64,000 bases of DNA from Trichoplusia ni (lineage: Eukaryota; Arthropoda; Insecta; Lepidoptera; Noctuidae): assembly GCF_003590095.1 (NCBI RefSeq), contig NC_039479.1:992001-1056000 (forward strand), read 5' to 3'. Within the stretch, counting starts at the first letter, position 1. The number at the start of each line of letters is the position of its first letter. This document shows, piece by piece, positions 10,396 through 22,785 of this stretch. The translations under genes and the position numbers were made by a program. The notes beneath the pieces were generated by a model. It saw only the letters and a list, made by a program, of their open reading frames with translations. It had not been told where the DNA came from and did no database searches.

Positions 10396-11716
10396 CCTAA
10401 TTAATTAGTTTGTCGTGTGTGTATCGTGTTTTAATTTTAATAATTTTGTCACTGGATTAAATTCAATGATGGATAAAATTAGTTGAAAATATAGGCCCAA
10501 AAAGCCTATCATTTATCTATTACAACTATAACTAAAATAAAGATTCATCTTTAGCAGACTATTTGTCACCCGACCGTTTTGTTTAACTCCAGCATAATTG
10601 TATCCTCTGCGTCCCGAATCCGACTCATTCTTAGCCGATTTTATTAAAAACTTAAACATCTGTCATCCATTTTATCCATTAAATCATATAATTTAACACA
10701 AATTCATCATCACAACTGCTCATAACAAACTCCTCAATCACAAAGAAGACTCCGATCAATAATGACTTGACCAAGGACTTCCTTTGAACAGATTATCCAA
10801 ATAGAGAGAGCAACCACAATCTGTACGACAACCTCTCACATCCAATTACTGGCCGTGAATCGAGGCACTTAACCGCAAGCGGATACACTGAAAGGCCTAA
10901 TTGTGAGCTGGAATATCTAGACTAGAATTCTAAAATAAATCTACATGATAATATAGTTACTATGTTGTTAATTCCTTTGACTTTTGGCAGGTATATTGTT
11001 GGAAAAAATTAGTAGGATTGGACTTTTTTTTATTACTTTTTAAGGGTGCTGCAAGGTTTCATTTTGGGCCCAATAATGGCTGTTGTTATATTTCATAATT
11101 ATGTTAATTTTGTCATCTTTATGAGATTAAGATAATAGGCTCATCAATTTATCCATTAAGTGTCACAGTCATTAAATTATAACAAAATGCAGAAACTAGG
11201 CACTTTTAGTAAACATTTTCTGATCCTAAACGATCTCTCTAAAAGCATATTAATGTAATCATAAAAATGTTTTTCAACCATAATCATTTAACTGCAGGGC
11301 AAAAGTAAAAAGCTCATAATTTAGTTAAATAAAAACTTTTTCTTATTAAAAACTTGCTAAATTACTGAAAGCTTAATTATTTTTCATCATAATATAATAT
11401 TTTAAAGAGGTCTTGATTTCAGTAGATTAATTTAGATATTCATATCTACACACGTTAACAAAGCTATTACATTTTATATATTTTCATTAGCAGTAAAGAT
11501 AACAGCATTGTGCAGTTAGCACTCTGTAATTATTATTGTTTCACAGAAGCAAATAACAAAATTAACAATCAAATAAATTATTTAATTAATCGTTATTCTG
11601 TGTTCATATCTTGGAATTATTTTTGATTTAATTACTAAGAAATAATGAACCTTTTTGTTTATCAAAAGCATTGTTAAGAAACTAAGGAATAATAAAATAG
11701 GTGATGGACTTGTGTA
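10396..11716. other. AT-rich gene-less stretch
   Basis: No exon, RNA gene or named repeat recognised. The only short open frame near 10470 is a few codons long. Confidence 0.5.
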
Positions 11717-11862
11717 ACGACTCTCAAAGACGTGTCAACGAAAACCAGGATGAGAGGTGGTCGACGGTGACAATGGTCCATGGTCATGGCCCGACCGCAT
11801 CAAGTGTAGCTTAATCTATGATCGATGCACTTGTATGTTCATAGCCTATCTACGAGCTTGTT
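11717..11862 (-). mobile_element. 5S-rRNA-derived SINE, partial, reverse orientation
   Basis: On the plus strand ACGACTCTCAAAGACGTGTC corresponds to the reverse of the mid-body, then GACCGCATCAAGTGTAGCTT, AATCTATGATCGATGCACTT and CATAGCC run through the reverse of the 5S-like head to the ACGAGCTT start. The tail half is missing and part of the 5S-like segment is rearranged. Confidence 0.65.
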
Positions 11863-14500
11863 TGGTAATAGGCAATTCTCAAAATTATATACGGCAGCAA
11901 AATTTAATACAAATCGAATTCTAAACAATAAAAGCAAACATATTTTGTTTTCTCAAATACCCAACGAAATATGGAAATTGGAAAATATAAAAACAAAATA
12001 AATTCACAAAACCTTTTTCGTTTTCTTATCACTTCTAAATACGTGCACCCTCGGACTTGCATGCGATTCGCACTTTCTTTATATTCATAACCTTAACACC
12101 ACCACTTACGGTACAAAATGGAATGATAACATCTTTGAAACAACAATGTCCTGTAAATTTTGCGAGTCGAGCACTACAAAATTATATTTTGCGGTATTAG
12201 TATTCTGTAATGCGAATGTAACAAGGGTGGTTTTTGAATGTGGCTTTATTTTGTTGGTTTGCCAGCGGCAATTATCCAAAGTTTCTCAATAATGAAGTCA
12301 CAAGTTGCAGTATGAGCATAGATGCAATATTTAGTTAATGATATACTGACTAAATTTGTTTGTAACAATTAACTCTACGAGTTAATGTCGGATGCCGCAA
12401 CATATGTCACGGTTTATTGGTTCGGATGCCTGTGGTTACAATAATCCGGTATTCAGAGTTGAACTTTGGTGAACGGAAATTAATATTTAAGTAGATTGTT
12501 TAGTATTACATATTAATACCAGTGTGATTATGTTATTGGAGCGAATGTCTTCTTAAGCAATCAAATGAGATGATTATAACTGTGGTCAATAAATTTTCAA
12601 GCTTCATTTTTATCTGTTTCTGTTATTAAAAATCAAGGACATTAAGAATCCCTTGTATTGCTTCCAGTACTTTTATCAAAGTTTAGGTCACTTAATATGA
12701 CAAGACTCTACAATCACAGCTGGCTTTGAAGTATTTATTTTCGGCTATTGAATATTCGATATCATTTTCTTCTTGTTAGCATATTACCATCCAACTGTAG
12801 GGTATATACCTACATCTTGAACTTTCTTCAGGTTTCAGTTTGAGTCATCTCCCGTCCAGGCGGTTCTGCCTTAGATTTATTGTAATGCTGAAGTTTCTTT
12901 TATTCTATTATTTTAAATCCATCATAACCTCATCACACGAAAACATCACCAAAAACCGTCGAGTTTCTTATCTAAGGACAGGTGTTGTGTACAAGCATCT
13001 ATTAGTACGGCAGCAGTCGCTTTGGCTATTGCAGAACTGCGTCATGAATGTCAATAACAAAACTCTTCTTTATCAACATAAAAAATGTTGTTTTAAAGAC
13101 GGCTTTAAACTAAGCATATGACTAAAGAATATAAGTAGTAGTTCCGTACACTTCTTCCTTGTTATGTAAAATTGTGTTCGCACCACGGGATCGCTTCAGA
13201 ATCCTTTTCTACATTTCAATGAAAAATGTAATTTGAGATTTTAAGACTTGCTTATAATATTGTAACTGGAAGTTGTAAGACATATTCGCAGTTTGGATTC
13301 GGGTTTTTAAAATACTGTAAACGAATTGATAATACTAGTTTATAATAGACGCTAGATCCAATCCCAATGTCTGGATACTAAAGACAGCGTGCTTCTTAGA
13401 AGTTTGTGTTGTCGTATCTTCTCTTGAAACGAAAGCGCTTATTATTATTGAGTAATGAGAAAAATAATAAAGTTTAATATTATTTTCACTGTAGATGATA
13501 AAGCTTCTGCTACAAAATCCTATTGCTTGACTAAGGTACAACCAGTAAGGTACTACCTTCAGCCAGCAGTTAGATATTCCTTTTAAACTAATTCAATATC
13601 ATCTACTATGTGAATTAGGAGTACTTGGCATTATATGTATACTATTCCATGAAGAGGTTCTACAGATAAAATAGTAGGTACCTTCATGACTGTCTAGTCC
13701 ATCATCCTGAACAAAGCACCCTAATCTCTACTTACTGATAAACCAGCCTGAACTCCGATTAACCTAATTCCCAGCGTCCACGATCCCTTAAATTTTCATT
13801 GGTCACCCTCCAGTCATTGTGGGTGGCTATTTCCTAGGCCGACAGATTTCATCTAGACCCTACCAACGACTTTTTTTGGGCGGGAAATAAGTTAAATTTT
13901 ATGAAAGAAATAAAAGGTACTTGGCATCGTTTTTTTTGGAAATAATGTCAAGTTTAAGGAAATTATTGAAGAAGGTTTTTGTGGAGAGTTTTTGTTTCAG
14001 TAATTTCACTAATAATTACTAACCAACGTAAAGTTTAAATGGTTTTTTTTATGGCCGGGGAGTCCTTGGAAAATATCTATAAATACTCTTTCTTTCCATC
14101 AAAGAACAATTACAAAAACCGCAAACAATATTTACTCCAAACCGCTATTCTATCGCAAAGCTAAAACGCAAAACTGGGAAAACAATATTGCCTCCATTCC
14201 ATACATTAACTTAAAATTCCCAGCTTAAACAAAAGAACGAGTAAAATACTGTTTCCTAGAATACCTGCTAAGGTGAGTTCTACAATTGTGAATTCCAATC
14301 GAAAATCAATAGTAAGTGGTACACCGGGGCTACAGGAAATAAAGCTAGGACACACAGTTTGCTGACCGCTAGATATCGGGATGTCAGAAGATAATGCAGT
14401 GTGCACTGCACGTTTTTGCTGCTCTTCAACGAATTTGATGGTTATCAGAGATTTGGTGGAGTGTGCTAGTGGGATGCGGGTTTTTGGAAGGTAAAATATT
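11863..14500. other. Gene-less stretch
   Basis: AT-rich; no recognised repeat or exon. A less AT-rich patch at 13690-13860 has no motif I can name. Short open frames at 12840-13121 and 14206-14406 show no family signature. Confidence 0.45.
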
Positions 14501-14569
14501 TTTATTTATGATCGGTTACATTTATTTTTATAATAACGTTCCCCAAAAGTAAAAACAGCCGTTGTCTTT

Positions 14570-14720
14570 CTCACAGTTCATCTGAAAATCTGCCCGTCTG
14601 CCCATCCGTCTGTTACCAGTCCGCGTCCGTATTAACTGCCGTAGAGAGTTAGATTAGAGGTTGAGTAATTTGTGAGGTCATACATTTGTGGGTGCACTTT
14701 TTCCCTCAGCCTATTTGTAG
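14570..14720 (+). repeat. 'GGTTCCGTA' family repeat, remnant of the CTGTCC part
   Basis: CTGCCCGTCTGCCCATCCGT followed by CTGTTACCAG matches the pyrimidine-rich 'GTCTGTCACCAGGCTG' part of this family. Flanks are not alignable by eye. Confidence 0.3.
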
Positions 14721-15370
14721 AGCTTGCGTAACCCTCATTGTTGCGAATCTAAGTCACACTTAACGGATTTAAAGCATTTTTATTTTTACAGACGTTTACC
14801 TTGAACAGTGTAACGAACTTTCTTCAACATTTTTCAGTTTCATCTTAATCAAATTTTTCGTGGGTGTAATAGGATCTAGGTAATGATATTGCTTACATGT
14901 GTTTTAATTTCAGGGAAAATATGATAAGAGAGTTCTTATAAATATTAGGTTAAGTCTTCTTCTTCTTTATAACCTATTAAATCTTTATACTGAAACATTA
15001 AATTAAATTGAAACTAAATTCAATACAAAATCTCAGCTAAATTGAGGCCACGCGTAAATATCATTCTAAAATGCATCACAATTATTAATAGTTCAAAATT
15101 CTAGTAAATACTAATATAACTGTCCAGACCTCAGCTTTGGCAAATATTTGACCTTGAATGTAAGGTCATGAGGTCAACAAAGACGTTTCATAAACTGAAC
15201 GCTTTAGTGCCGAAGTTATGAAATATGAAGGGGATGATCCTTGGATGTGAAAAATTATAGCAGAATAGGCATTTCAACATGTATAAAAGATAAATAAGTT
15301 ATAATATTGTATAGATCGGTTAGAATATAAGCAGTTATTTGATTAAGATGAATTATGTTAAGGTTGTGTT
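14721..15370. other. Gene-less stretch
   Basis: AT-rich. CAGACCTCAGCTTTGGCAAA near 15125 has no recognised context. Nothing firm. Confidence 0.45.
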
Positions 15371-15374
15371 TTTT

Positions 15375-15480
15375 TCACCAGGCTGTATCCTATGAAAAGT
15401 GGTAGATAGACCGTTTAAAGTTTTACAGATGATTAATTTCTTTTAAAAAAATAAGTTCAAAAGTAATAAATGATGCTAAG
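15375..15480 (+). repeat. 'GGTTCCGTA' family repeat, decayed
   Basis: ACCAGGCTGTATCCTATGAA, then GTAGATAGACCGTTTAAAG and TTTTACAGATGATTAATTTC parallels the 'CCAGGCTGTATCTCATGAAC...GCTAGACAGTTGAAATTTTC' core of the family. Confidence 0.55.
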
Positions 15481-15599
15481 TTCTGAATAAACTGTTTGGG
15501 TGAAAAAACTGTTTTTACTTTTGTAAACTTTTGTACGGAATTCGCTCTTGATCGGATTTTTCAGTCATAACATCTTAAAGAGTATAAATCTTTTGCAGA

Positions 15600-15735
15600 T
15601 TTCAGCTGAAATCAGTGCGTCCACGACGACGTCACGGTGCGCGGCGCTTGGAGAATAGGCGGCAAATGATCTCACAAGGAGAATATCTATTTAGTTTCTA
15701 GACTCCTTGTTGGTCGTAACATTGTGCGGCGCGTC
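15600..15735. promoter_or_regulatory. Short CG-enriched patch
   Basis: GTCCACGACGACGTCACGGT and GCGCGGCGCTTGG stand out from the AT-rich background; GACGTCAC is a CRE-like site. No gene context is seen, so a regulatory role is only a possibility. Confidence 0.2.
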
Positions 15736-15817
15736 AAAATGTATTACTTTTTTATGAAATATGTATGTCGCTCACTCACTCTGGGTAGGCAGAGTTTTAA
15801 ATGGCATCTATTTATAA

Positions 15818-15900
15818 AACCGGTCAAGTATGTGTCTGGCTCACGACACAAAGGGTTCCTTACAAATAGCCTTGGTAATAAAAGGTTTTACACTAGATGG
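15818..15900 (-). repeat. 'GGTTCCGTA' family repeat end
   Basis: AAACCGGTCAAGTATGTGTC, TGGCTCACGACACAAAGGGT and TCCTTAC are the reverse-strand end of this family (compare 38900-38960 and 54720-54745). Confidence 0.5.
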
Positions 15901-16515
15901 CGTTATGTAAAAGTTAATTAATAATTAATGAAATATTCAATGATTGTTTACAAGCAAAATAAGTTACAAAAACACACACACAAAATTAGCCAGTAGCAAA
16001 TAAACTCACACATTTTCGTGTGTAATCACGTATTACACACACGCAAGCACCTTTAACGATAGAAAATTACGCTACCACTTAGCAAAAGCTTAAATCTTAA
16101 ATAAAGAGATTACTCCTTCAATATAATACAATTTCCTAACGAGTTACCATTAGCATAAATACATAATCTTCTACAATATATTTTTCCAAATTAAATAAAT
16201 GGACAGAGAAAGGAAAAGCGATGTTTTTTTTTTGTTTTTTACCTCTTTGCAATAAATCCAACTTCGTATTTACAGCTAATGATCTTCGTTATTTAGTGCT
16301 AGGCTTGTTAAAATACTTTATGCGAACTCGTAAAACGTATCTCGAGATTAAGTCGTAAATATGCTGTAGTTAAGACCATAAATCGTTTTAATTTAACTCG
16401 GTAACTAAACTCATTTATATACCGATCATATCGCTAATTGGGTGTTCATGGAATTTTATTTTTGTTGAGGAGAATTTGTTTTTTTTAATGTTTAAAATTT
16501 GATAATGCTTTTGTT
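15901..16515. other. AT-rich gene-less stretch
   Basis: Contains a short ACAC-rich run near 15970 and a CACACATTTTCGTGTG inverted motif near 16008. No gene is seen. Confidence 0.45.
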
Positions 16516-16517
16516 TT

Positions 16518-16640
16518 AGAATTCCGTACCTAGCTATAGATACCTACCTATAGATTAAAAACAGAAGTAGGGTGCCGGTGTCTATCTGTCCATCTGTCAC
16601 CTGGTTGTATCTCATCAATGAAGGTGAGAAAAAAAATGAA
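16518..16640 (+). repeat. 'GGTTCCGTA' family repeat, 5' part
   Basis: GAATTCCGTACCTAGC, GTAGGGTGCCGGTGTCTATC, TGTCCATCTGTCACCTGG and TTGTATCTCATCAATGAAGG follow the family order. Confidence 0.6.
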
Positions 16641-17599
16641 AATAGCACAAATTATCTATTCCTGTCTGCTATCGCTATGATAACAAATAAATAAATAAAA
16701 TTTAAATTAAGGAAAGCTTCATTAAATCAAAAAAAAAAATCTTCTTCACTTGATATTACGAAATAAACGAATATACGAAAAACATACTGTTTGTTGCTTA
16801 ACATAAATGAAAATTCCATTTCCATTGTTATACAGAAATACGTAAAGTGCTTCAAATTAATTCAGTGTTAATTCTTACCAACGGTTAATATTAATATTAT
16901 GTACTGTGATTTAAATTCCAATATAAGCTTAAAGAATTTCTGACGTAATAACGATGGAATATATTAATTATTAATGGAAAAGATTTAAATGTTTCATTAC
17001 TGTTTAAAATAACGAGGCCCGAAATAACTTCTGTCCGGTTTTAAAATAACATATCCTTAAATATTTCTGCGACCAGTCCATGTAAAATTATGGTATTTCC
17101 CTATATATATATTTCCCTTCATCTTTCATCAGAAGTGTCTTAGAATGATCAAGAGAGCATATAAAATATATTTTGAAAAAAGTCAAACTTGCACCTCTCA
17201 CTTAAAATCCATACACAGAACCTCAAGACTATCAACACAGATTTAAGCCCTGTCTACAACATATATTTCTATAAACTCCTTTTAACTCCGAAGAAAAACC
17301 TTGAAATTCACCTAATATTCATTTAAATGTTAAAATAAATTACTAATCTCATACAAACTTACCATACTATTATAGGTCTCCATTTCACTTAAAAACCTCC
17401 AACAGTTTCTAATAACAAAAGCAAACATAAATCAATTTTTATTAACATTTCTAATATTCGATACAATTTCAACCTACAAATTTATATCTCAAATCCCCAA
17501 ACAAATACATTAAAATTGTATTCCAATAGCAATCTAATCCCTATTGAGAATACTTTTATGAACTATAACCCACTTCATGACATAGTTTAATTGAATAGC
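16641..17599. other. AT-rich gene-less stretch
   Basis: Very AT-rich, with poly-A and TATATATA runs. No gene or named repeat. Confidence 0.5.
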
Positions 17600-18330
17600 T
17601 TCTCCATTCAAAGAGTCTATCATGACCCCTTCAAGAGTAGATGTGGAAGAAGGATGTCGCTCTACACCATGGATGTTCTGTCCCGCATCTGCCACTGCAA
17701 TCATATTAGTTTGAGATGTGATTGTAGGCGCCCAAGAGCGTTAGCATTCAAGGTGGTCTGATAACCGATATTATATGCCACTTAAATCTACAATCGAAAA
17801 TAGCTTTAAACTGATTTGCTTTTTTATCTGGACCATGAGATACTATCATAGTTTCCATATGCAAGTATGTATATATAGGGATACTTTCACATGAAAAGTT
17901 GTGACTTCAATCCATTCCGTGGCACTTGTATAGAGATTATATGTCGGTCTCTTATCGTATAAAGTCACCCACTTCTTGGTCAGAACAGGCGCCACAATAT
18001 TGTTCAGATAAAGTGTCGTAGGTATCGAAGCATTGCTTGCTGTCTACTCCTCCAAGGTCAACGGGAAAACGTGAATTTTCAATCTTCAGCATTAAACATA
18101 TCTGGCTGACATCCGGTCTGAAAATTTTCCATAAACTTTTCAATGAATTTTGTTATTTGATCTGATAATCTATCTAGTTGGAAAATTTTAGGAGATCTAT
18201 GAATGATCTAGACAGAAAATCCTTCAGTCAAATATAAGACTGTATCAGCAAGAAAGGCTTCAAATTTCTTGGCACAGATTCACAAAATCAGCATAAAACT
18301 CTGAAAAACTTTGGACATTTATTGCCAAGT
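17600..18330 (-). pseudogene. Possible decayed coding region, family not recognised
   Basis: Base composition is more gene-like than the surroundings and the minus strand holds several open segments. One is 63 codons (18143..17952) reading KIFRPDVSQICLMLKIENSR and, later, VDLGGVDSKQ and EQYCGACSDQEVGDFIR. In another frame there is TLYDKRPTYNLYTSATEWIE, and further down NMIAVADAGQNIHGVERHPS. The segments are broken by frame changes and stops. I cannot name the family; a decayed transposon or other mobile-element gene is as likely as a host pseudogene. Confidence 0.25.
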
Positions 18331-18560
18331 AAAACTAATATAAGCGACGCAATAAAATTCAATACACGCGTTAAAGGTGAGGGAAGAAAAAAATTTGAAA
18401 AAGAAATACTGGTAAATCATGTGCGATATTAGCCATAAATCAGCGATTATCCTTAGCCGCTGGGTAAGGTGAGATGTGGGGCCACGAAACTCAAAAACAA
18501 GAATAATATGGGAAAAATGATCCGAAAGAAAATTTTGTGACTAATGGGTGATATTATCAA

Positions 18561-18842
18561 GCTATACTTGGTATGGTCGGTCCTTGGATTGGTGATCTAT
18601 GTTATAAAGTTGGTGATCTATGTGATAACGAGTTCCTCTGTATTTCGGCAGGCACGTTAAATTGTGGGTCCCCCACTCCCCGCTGAACTTTACACATCTT
18701 TGACAGTCGTTTCGCGTAGTCAGAAGCTAGGAAGTTTGACAACCAGTCTGACTAAGGGGTATCGGGTACTGGTATTTAGCTGCAAACGATTGGTCTGGAA
18801 GCCGATCCCAATATAGTTGGGTAAAAGGCTAGGCTGATGATC
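18561..18842 (+). mobile_element. 5S-rRNA-derived SINE with a short internal duplication
   Basis: Runs from GTCGGTCCTTGGATTGGTGA through GATAACGAGTTCCTC, GGCACGTTAAATTGTGGGTC and ACATCTTTGACAGTCG to CCAATATAGTTGGGTAAAAG and CTGATGATCA. The piece TTGGTGATCTATGT is present twice in tandem in the 5S-like head. The 5' start is truncated and a central segment is deleted. Confidence 0.8.
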
Positions 18843-20427
18843 ATTGATTTATTTATAAAAGCGTTTAAATACTTTTATTCATATAAACTTTAAATTAGGC
18901 ACATTGGTTTCTTATAGAGTAAAGAACGGCTTATAAGAAAAACTATGATTAAGAAAGTAAAATAGCGGTTGCAAGTAAGGATATTTAAAGTTTCAAATAT
19001 ATGCTCTAAAAATGGCGAGGACTTATAAGGTATATTTAAATAAAACCCCTTTAAGTGGTATTCTTCTCGATCCAATAGTATTTTATCTTTACAGATCCAT
19101 CAGCTAGCAAGCAAACTATAACTGTCAGGAGCAAACTTCGCTCGCCTCCTTGCTCCACATAAACATTAACGTTTTGTATGTCGGACGCATACGAATCGCA
19201 CACAAAACAAAAGACAAGCCGATGTGTGTGTGACTTACTACGTATAACATGATATGTACATATTATATTATGCATGTGTGTGTATGTGTTAAACAAGGAG
19301 CTGTAAAAACTTTGTTAACGGCCTGCTGTAGTCTTTTTGAATGTTTTTTGTACTCGTATGTAATAGTGAAATATTTAGAAGACTTATGCTCCTTTCGAAT
19401 CGAAATTTATATTTTTGGTCGATGGCTTCAGGCTTGGCTCTGTAACATTTAATAATAACAAAAAAAAGAGAAGTGACCAAAGATCGGGTAATGTGGCGCT
19501 CTCTCGTATCAGAGGCTAAACACATTTTGGGTCGCTGAGCCAACGGAGTAAGTAAGAAAGTAATTAATAATTTACATTACAAATATAAATGAAGCCGAAG
19601 TGGTTAATAACACTTGTATCCGGTTTGACCAAATTATAATTCAGTAAAACTTTTTTTTATTGATAAGCTTAAATTTAAACCGCTAAAGGTCATGTTGGAG
19701 TAAATTTACGTAATCTAATTTCAAGACACCTTCCACACACAACTACTCAAATAAATACGCTCACTTATAAATTATTAACATCCTTTTCTCCCAACCAACA
19801 AAAATACGCCGAAAACAAAAAGCGTAAATGTTAGCAAACAAAAACCAAACTGTATCGTATTAGCACAGGAAAGGCGGCTACAACAAAGACTTCCAAAGAG
19901 TCCTCATATACCGTTCCTTACCAAAATATATGTTTTTAGCACTTCGATATTTCTATGACAATCTTTTTCCGTATCATATACAAGGCATTTTTTCACCATA
20001 TGTTATGAAGCAGATAAAATGTTAAGCGATATAGCTTCCTTTGTACTATCGCTAATAATCCTGTTTTTGATATTACTTGGGCCAGATTGTAGTTTTCCTC
20101 TTTACCGTTTATTTTTAGGTTAGAATATTTTTACATTTATAAAACAACTACAAATATAACAACAATAAACCTTGAGAAGATAATGACCAAAATTATTTCT
20201 TGACAGATGTTTTTTTTTACCCGAGTAGTTTTGGACGCATTCCGCATTCGCTAATGCGGAGACCAGTCTGAATGCAGTCGGGTTCGGGTTCTGATACATA
20301 TGCGTAAGTGAACCGTGGCATCTTTTAAGTATAAATCTCCAAATGTTAAGTACTGACAAGTAATATTTTTACTATTTCAAGGCAATGTCCTCCCAACTGA
20401 CTATAGGATTAGACGAGTGTTAAAAAA
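18843..20427. other. Gene-less stretch
   Basis: Overlapping short open frames of 61-84 codons at 18890-19543 on both strands have no motifs and look like chance. TG-rich short runs near 19215 and 19273. No named repeat. Confidence 0.45.
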
Positions 20428-20612
20428 CCGAGTGGTGGTGAGGTAACCACGCCAAACCCACTGCGTAACGTGTCGTGGGTTCGATCCCCGCGTATGACAA
20501 GCGTTTGTGTGATCCATGAATGCTCGTCCCGAATCTGGGTGTTTTTATGCATGTGACTTGTATATTTGTGAAATCCCTTGCGACGCAAGAATAAATTCAT
20601 ACTCAAATAAAA
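20428..20612 (+). mobile_element. tRNA-headed SINE
   Basis: Starts near CCGAGTGGTGGTGAGG with a box-A-like element, then CGCCAAACCCACTGCG and box B GGGTTCGATCCCCGCG. The tRNA-unrelated body (ATGACAAGCGTTTGTGTGAT, GAATGCTCGTCCCGAATCTG, GGTGTTTTTATGCATG) leads to an A-rich end near AAGAATAAATTCATAC. Relics occur at 6.6, 35.4, 40.9 and 43.5 kb. The tRNA-like head is not a functional tRNA because it is joined to the SINE body. Confidence 0.75.
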
Positions 20613-21742
20613 CTAAAAAAACTTGCGATTAAAACTTGCACTTTTCTATAATAGTAACTTTTTACTCGTTATTGCTGAAAAAACTGTCATTCTTTGTTTA
20701 CCCAATATAAACCGAAGGATCAGATAACATATAAACCCTATTCCAGAACCCGATTTTACATCACGTCGATAAGAAAACTTTAAACCAATATCAGAACTGA
20801 CCGGTCCAAATTGGCACATGGACATATCCCGCTTAATACAGAATCAACACGCCATTCAGACGCAATGATTGCAGGGTACGTGTCGAATATATCGAGCATT
20901 GCTATTCACACGTCAACAGCGCATTGCCTTTACATGTAATTAACTTGAGTGCAAGTTTGTTTTGCTGCTTGGCCCGTTTGCAGTTCAGTGATTCAACGGT
21001 AATTATGTTTCAAACTGGTTAATGCTAGTTTCAGTCATGAAGTGCGAAATTAGTCTCTTGGGTGATTTAGTTCTGAATTATCCTAAATTAGATGGACGTT
21101 TTCGTGTTTCGTCTTTGTTAATTTTGGGGTTATGTTTGATTAATGATTTTTATTCTGTATCATAATAAGGTATTTCATTTTCAATAATACGTATGCAATT
21201 TGTTTTCAAAATCTATTCGTTATTCTTTATTATCGGGTATCGTATACAAAAGGCAAAATTACATACGACATATTCTAATTAGTATTATTCAGAAATACTC
21301 TTTGTGTTGCTCTTTACTCGTAAACTTCTTTAAAAATTCTCAGAAGTGCATGCTACTTCCAGACTTCCCATCACCGTTTACGCGTAATATTTACTTTGTA
21401 ACACTCACATGAATGTGAAAAGACATAGATGCATTTTGGGATACGAACCCACGACCATTGACTTGGCAGCCCGTCTAACAGACAATTATTCAAACGCAGC
21501 TGAGTTTCTTCTACTCTCATTTCTATGAGCCTATAGTTAATGTGTACCAATGTTCTGTCTTAGTAAACTGACTAGCAACGCTTGTAATATCAACAGCAAC
21601 TAATCCGGAATTAATTAAATGTTAATTGATGCTCACAACGTCACTATTACTATTGTAATCCTTTGGGATTCCTAGTACAGTCAATACAGAAATGGTTCAT
21701 CGGTATAAGCTCATGCCGTGATGCGTATTGCAAGTATAATTT
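20613..21742. other. Gene-less stretch
   Basis: At 21425-21490 GGGATACGAACCCACGACCA followed by GGCAGCCCGTCTAAC resembles a reverse-strand, badly decayed tRNA-derived SINE head, but no body can be aligned. TTTGCAGTTCAGTGATTCAA near 20990 contains an initiator-like TCAGT. Otherwise nothing. Confidence 0.35.
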
Positions 21743-22066
21743 CCACAGGTTAAGCTATGCTTGACGTGGTTGGTCCGTAGATGGGTGACCATCTTTGTCA
21801 TAACGAGTTCCTCCGTGTTTTGGATGGCACGTTAAATTGTGGGTCCCGGCTGTTATTCATACATCTTTGACAGTCGTTACAGGTAGTCAGAAGCTTGAAA
21901 AAGTCTGACAGCCAGTCTAACCAAGGGGTATCGTGTTGCCCAGGTAACTGGGTTGAGGAGGTCAGATAGGCAGTCGCTCCTTGTAAAACACTGGTACTTA
22001 GCTGTAACCGGTTGGACTGGTAGCCGACCCCAACATAGTTGGGAAAAGGCTAGGCCAATGATGATA
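21743..22066 (+). mobile_element. 5S-rRNA-derived SINE, well preserved, 5'-truncated
   Basis: CACAGGTTAAGCTATGCTTG and GTCCGTAGATGGGTGACC form the 5S-like head; ACGAGTTCCTCCGTG, TTGTGGGTCCCGGCTGTTAT, TCAGATAGGCAGTCGCTCCT and CCGACCCCAACATAGTTGGG follow, with a GATGAT end. Nearly identical to the copy at 35655-36015 over more than 300 bases, which suggests relatively recent activity of this family. Open frames across it (21877-22080 minus, 21953-22189 plus) come from the repeat. Confidence 0.9.
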
Positions 22067-22530
22067 CTGAGGTACTGCAACTACTTTACTGCGCCCGGTT
22101 CTTCTTATCCCACTAACGCCCCAACATACAGTCCACTCCGCTCGCAACAGTTTTACATACATTCACTTAAACTGTTGTTTAATACATAGATTGTTGCATT
22201 TAGAATTAAAAAAAATAACCTTTAATATTAGTAAGATGCTGTAGGCTATTTATACACTTTACTCGAATTTTAAAATTGTCTGGACTTGAAAAGAGACTTC
22301 GACCCCTGAGTTAGTTTCGACATTTCTTCTCAGGGTAGTCAGATAGGAAATGTCGACTCCAACATTCTCAAAAAAGACATGTAAAAGTGATAAATTATCG
22401 TATTTGCAGAATAAATGATTTCTTTTCATTTCAATAAAATTTTCCGGAAATAGATGGCCTAACCTGCCTTATTATAGGTCAGTTATAATCTATAGAAGTT
22501 TTTTCAACAAATTCTATTTTATATATAATA
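22067..22530. other. Gene-less stretch between SINE and Helitron
   Basis: A short imperfect inverted pattern around 22293-22365 (AGACTTCGACCCCTGAG and ATGTCGACTCC) is the only structure noticed. Confidence 0.4.
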
Positions 22531-22785
22531 CTAGCTGTTTCCCGCGACTTCGTTCCCGTGGGTAGAAGATAATTATAAGTTATGATTTATACCTACCCTG
22601 TTTTTTCACAATTTCCATTGTACCTATCTTCGCTCCTATTAGTCGCAGCGTGATGGTTTATAGCCTAAAGCCTCCCTCGATGAATGGTCTATTCAACACA
22701 AAAACGCGAATTTTTCAATTTGGACCAGTAGTTCCTGAGATTAGCGCATTCAAACAAACTCTTCAGCTTTATATGTTAGTATAGA
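22531..22785 (-). mobile_element. Non-autonomous Helitron (Lep1-like)
   Basis: On the minus strand it starts TCTATACTAACATATAAAGC and ends CTAG (plus-strand CTAG at 22531). The 3' hairpin region GCGACTTCGTTCCCGTGGG lies just inside. It is inserted between A (22530) and T (22786), as expected for Helitrons, with no target duplication. Related copies are at 32.6, 47.2, 52.1, 53.7 and 56.8 kb. Confidence 0.85.

Noticed and set aside
21877..22189. Open frames of 67-78 codons on both strands
   Set aside because: They recur in the SINE copy at 35.8 kb and are products of the repeat.
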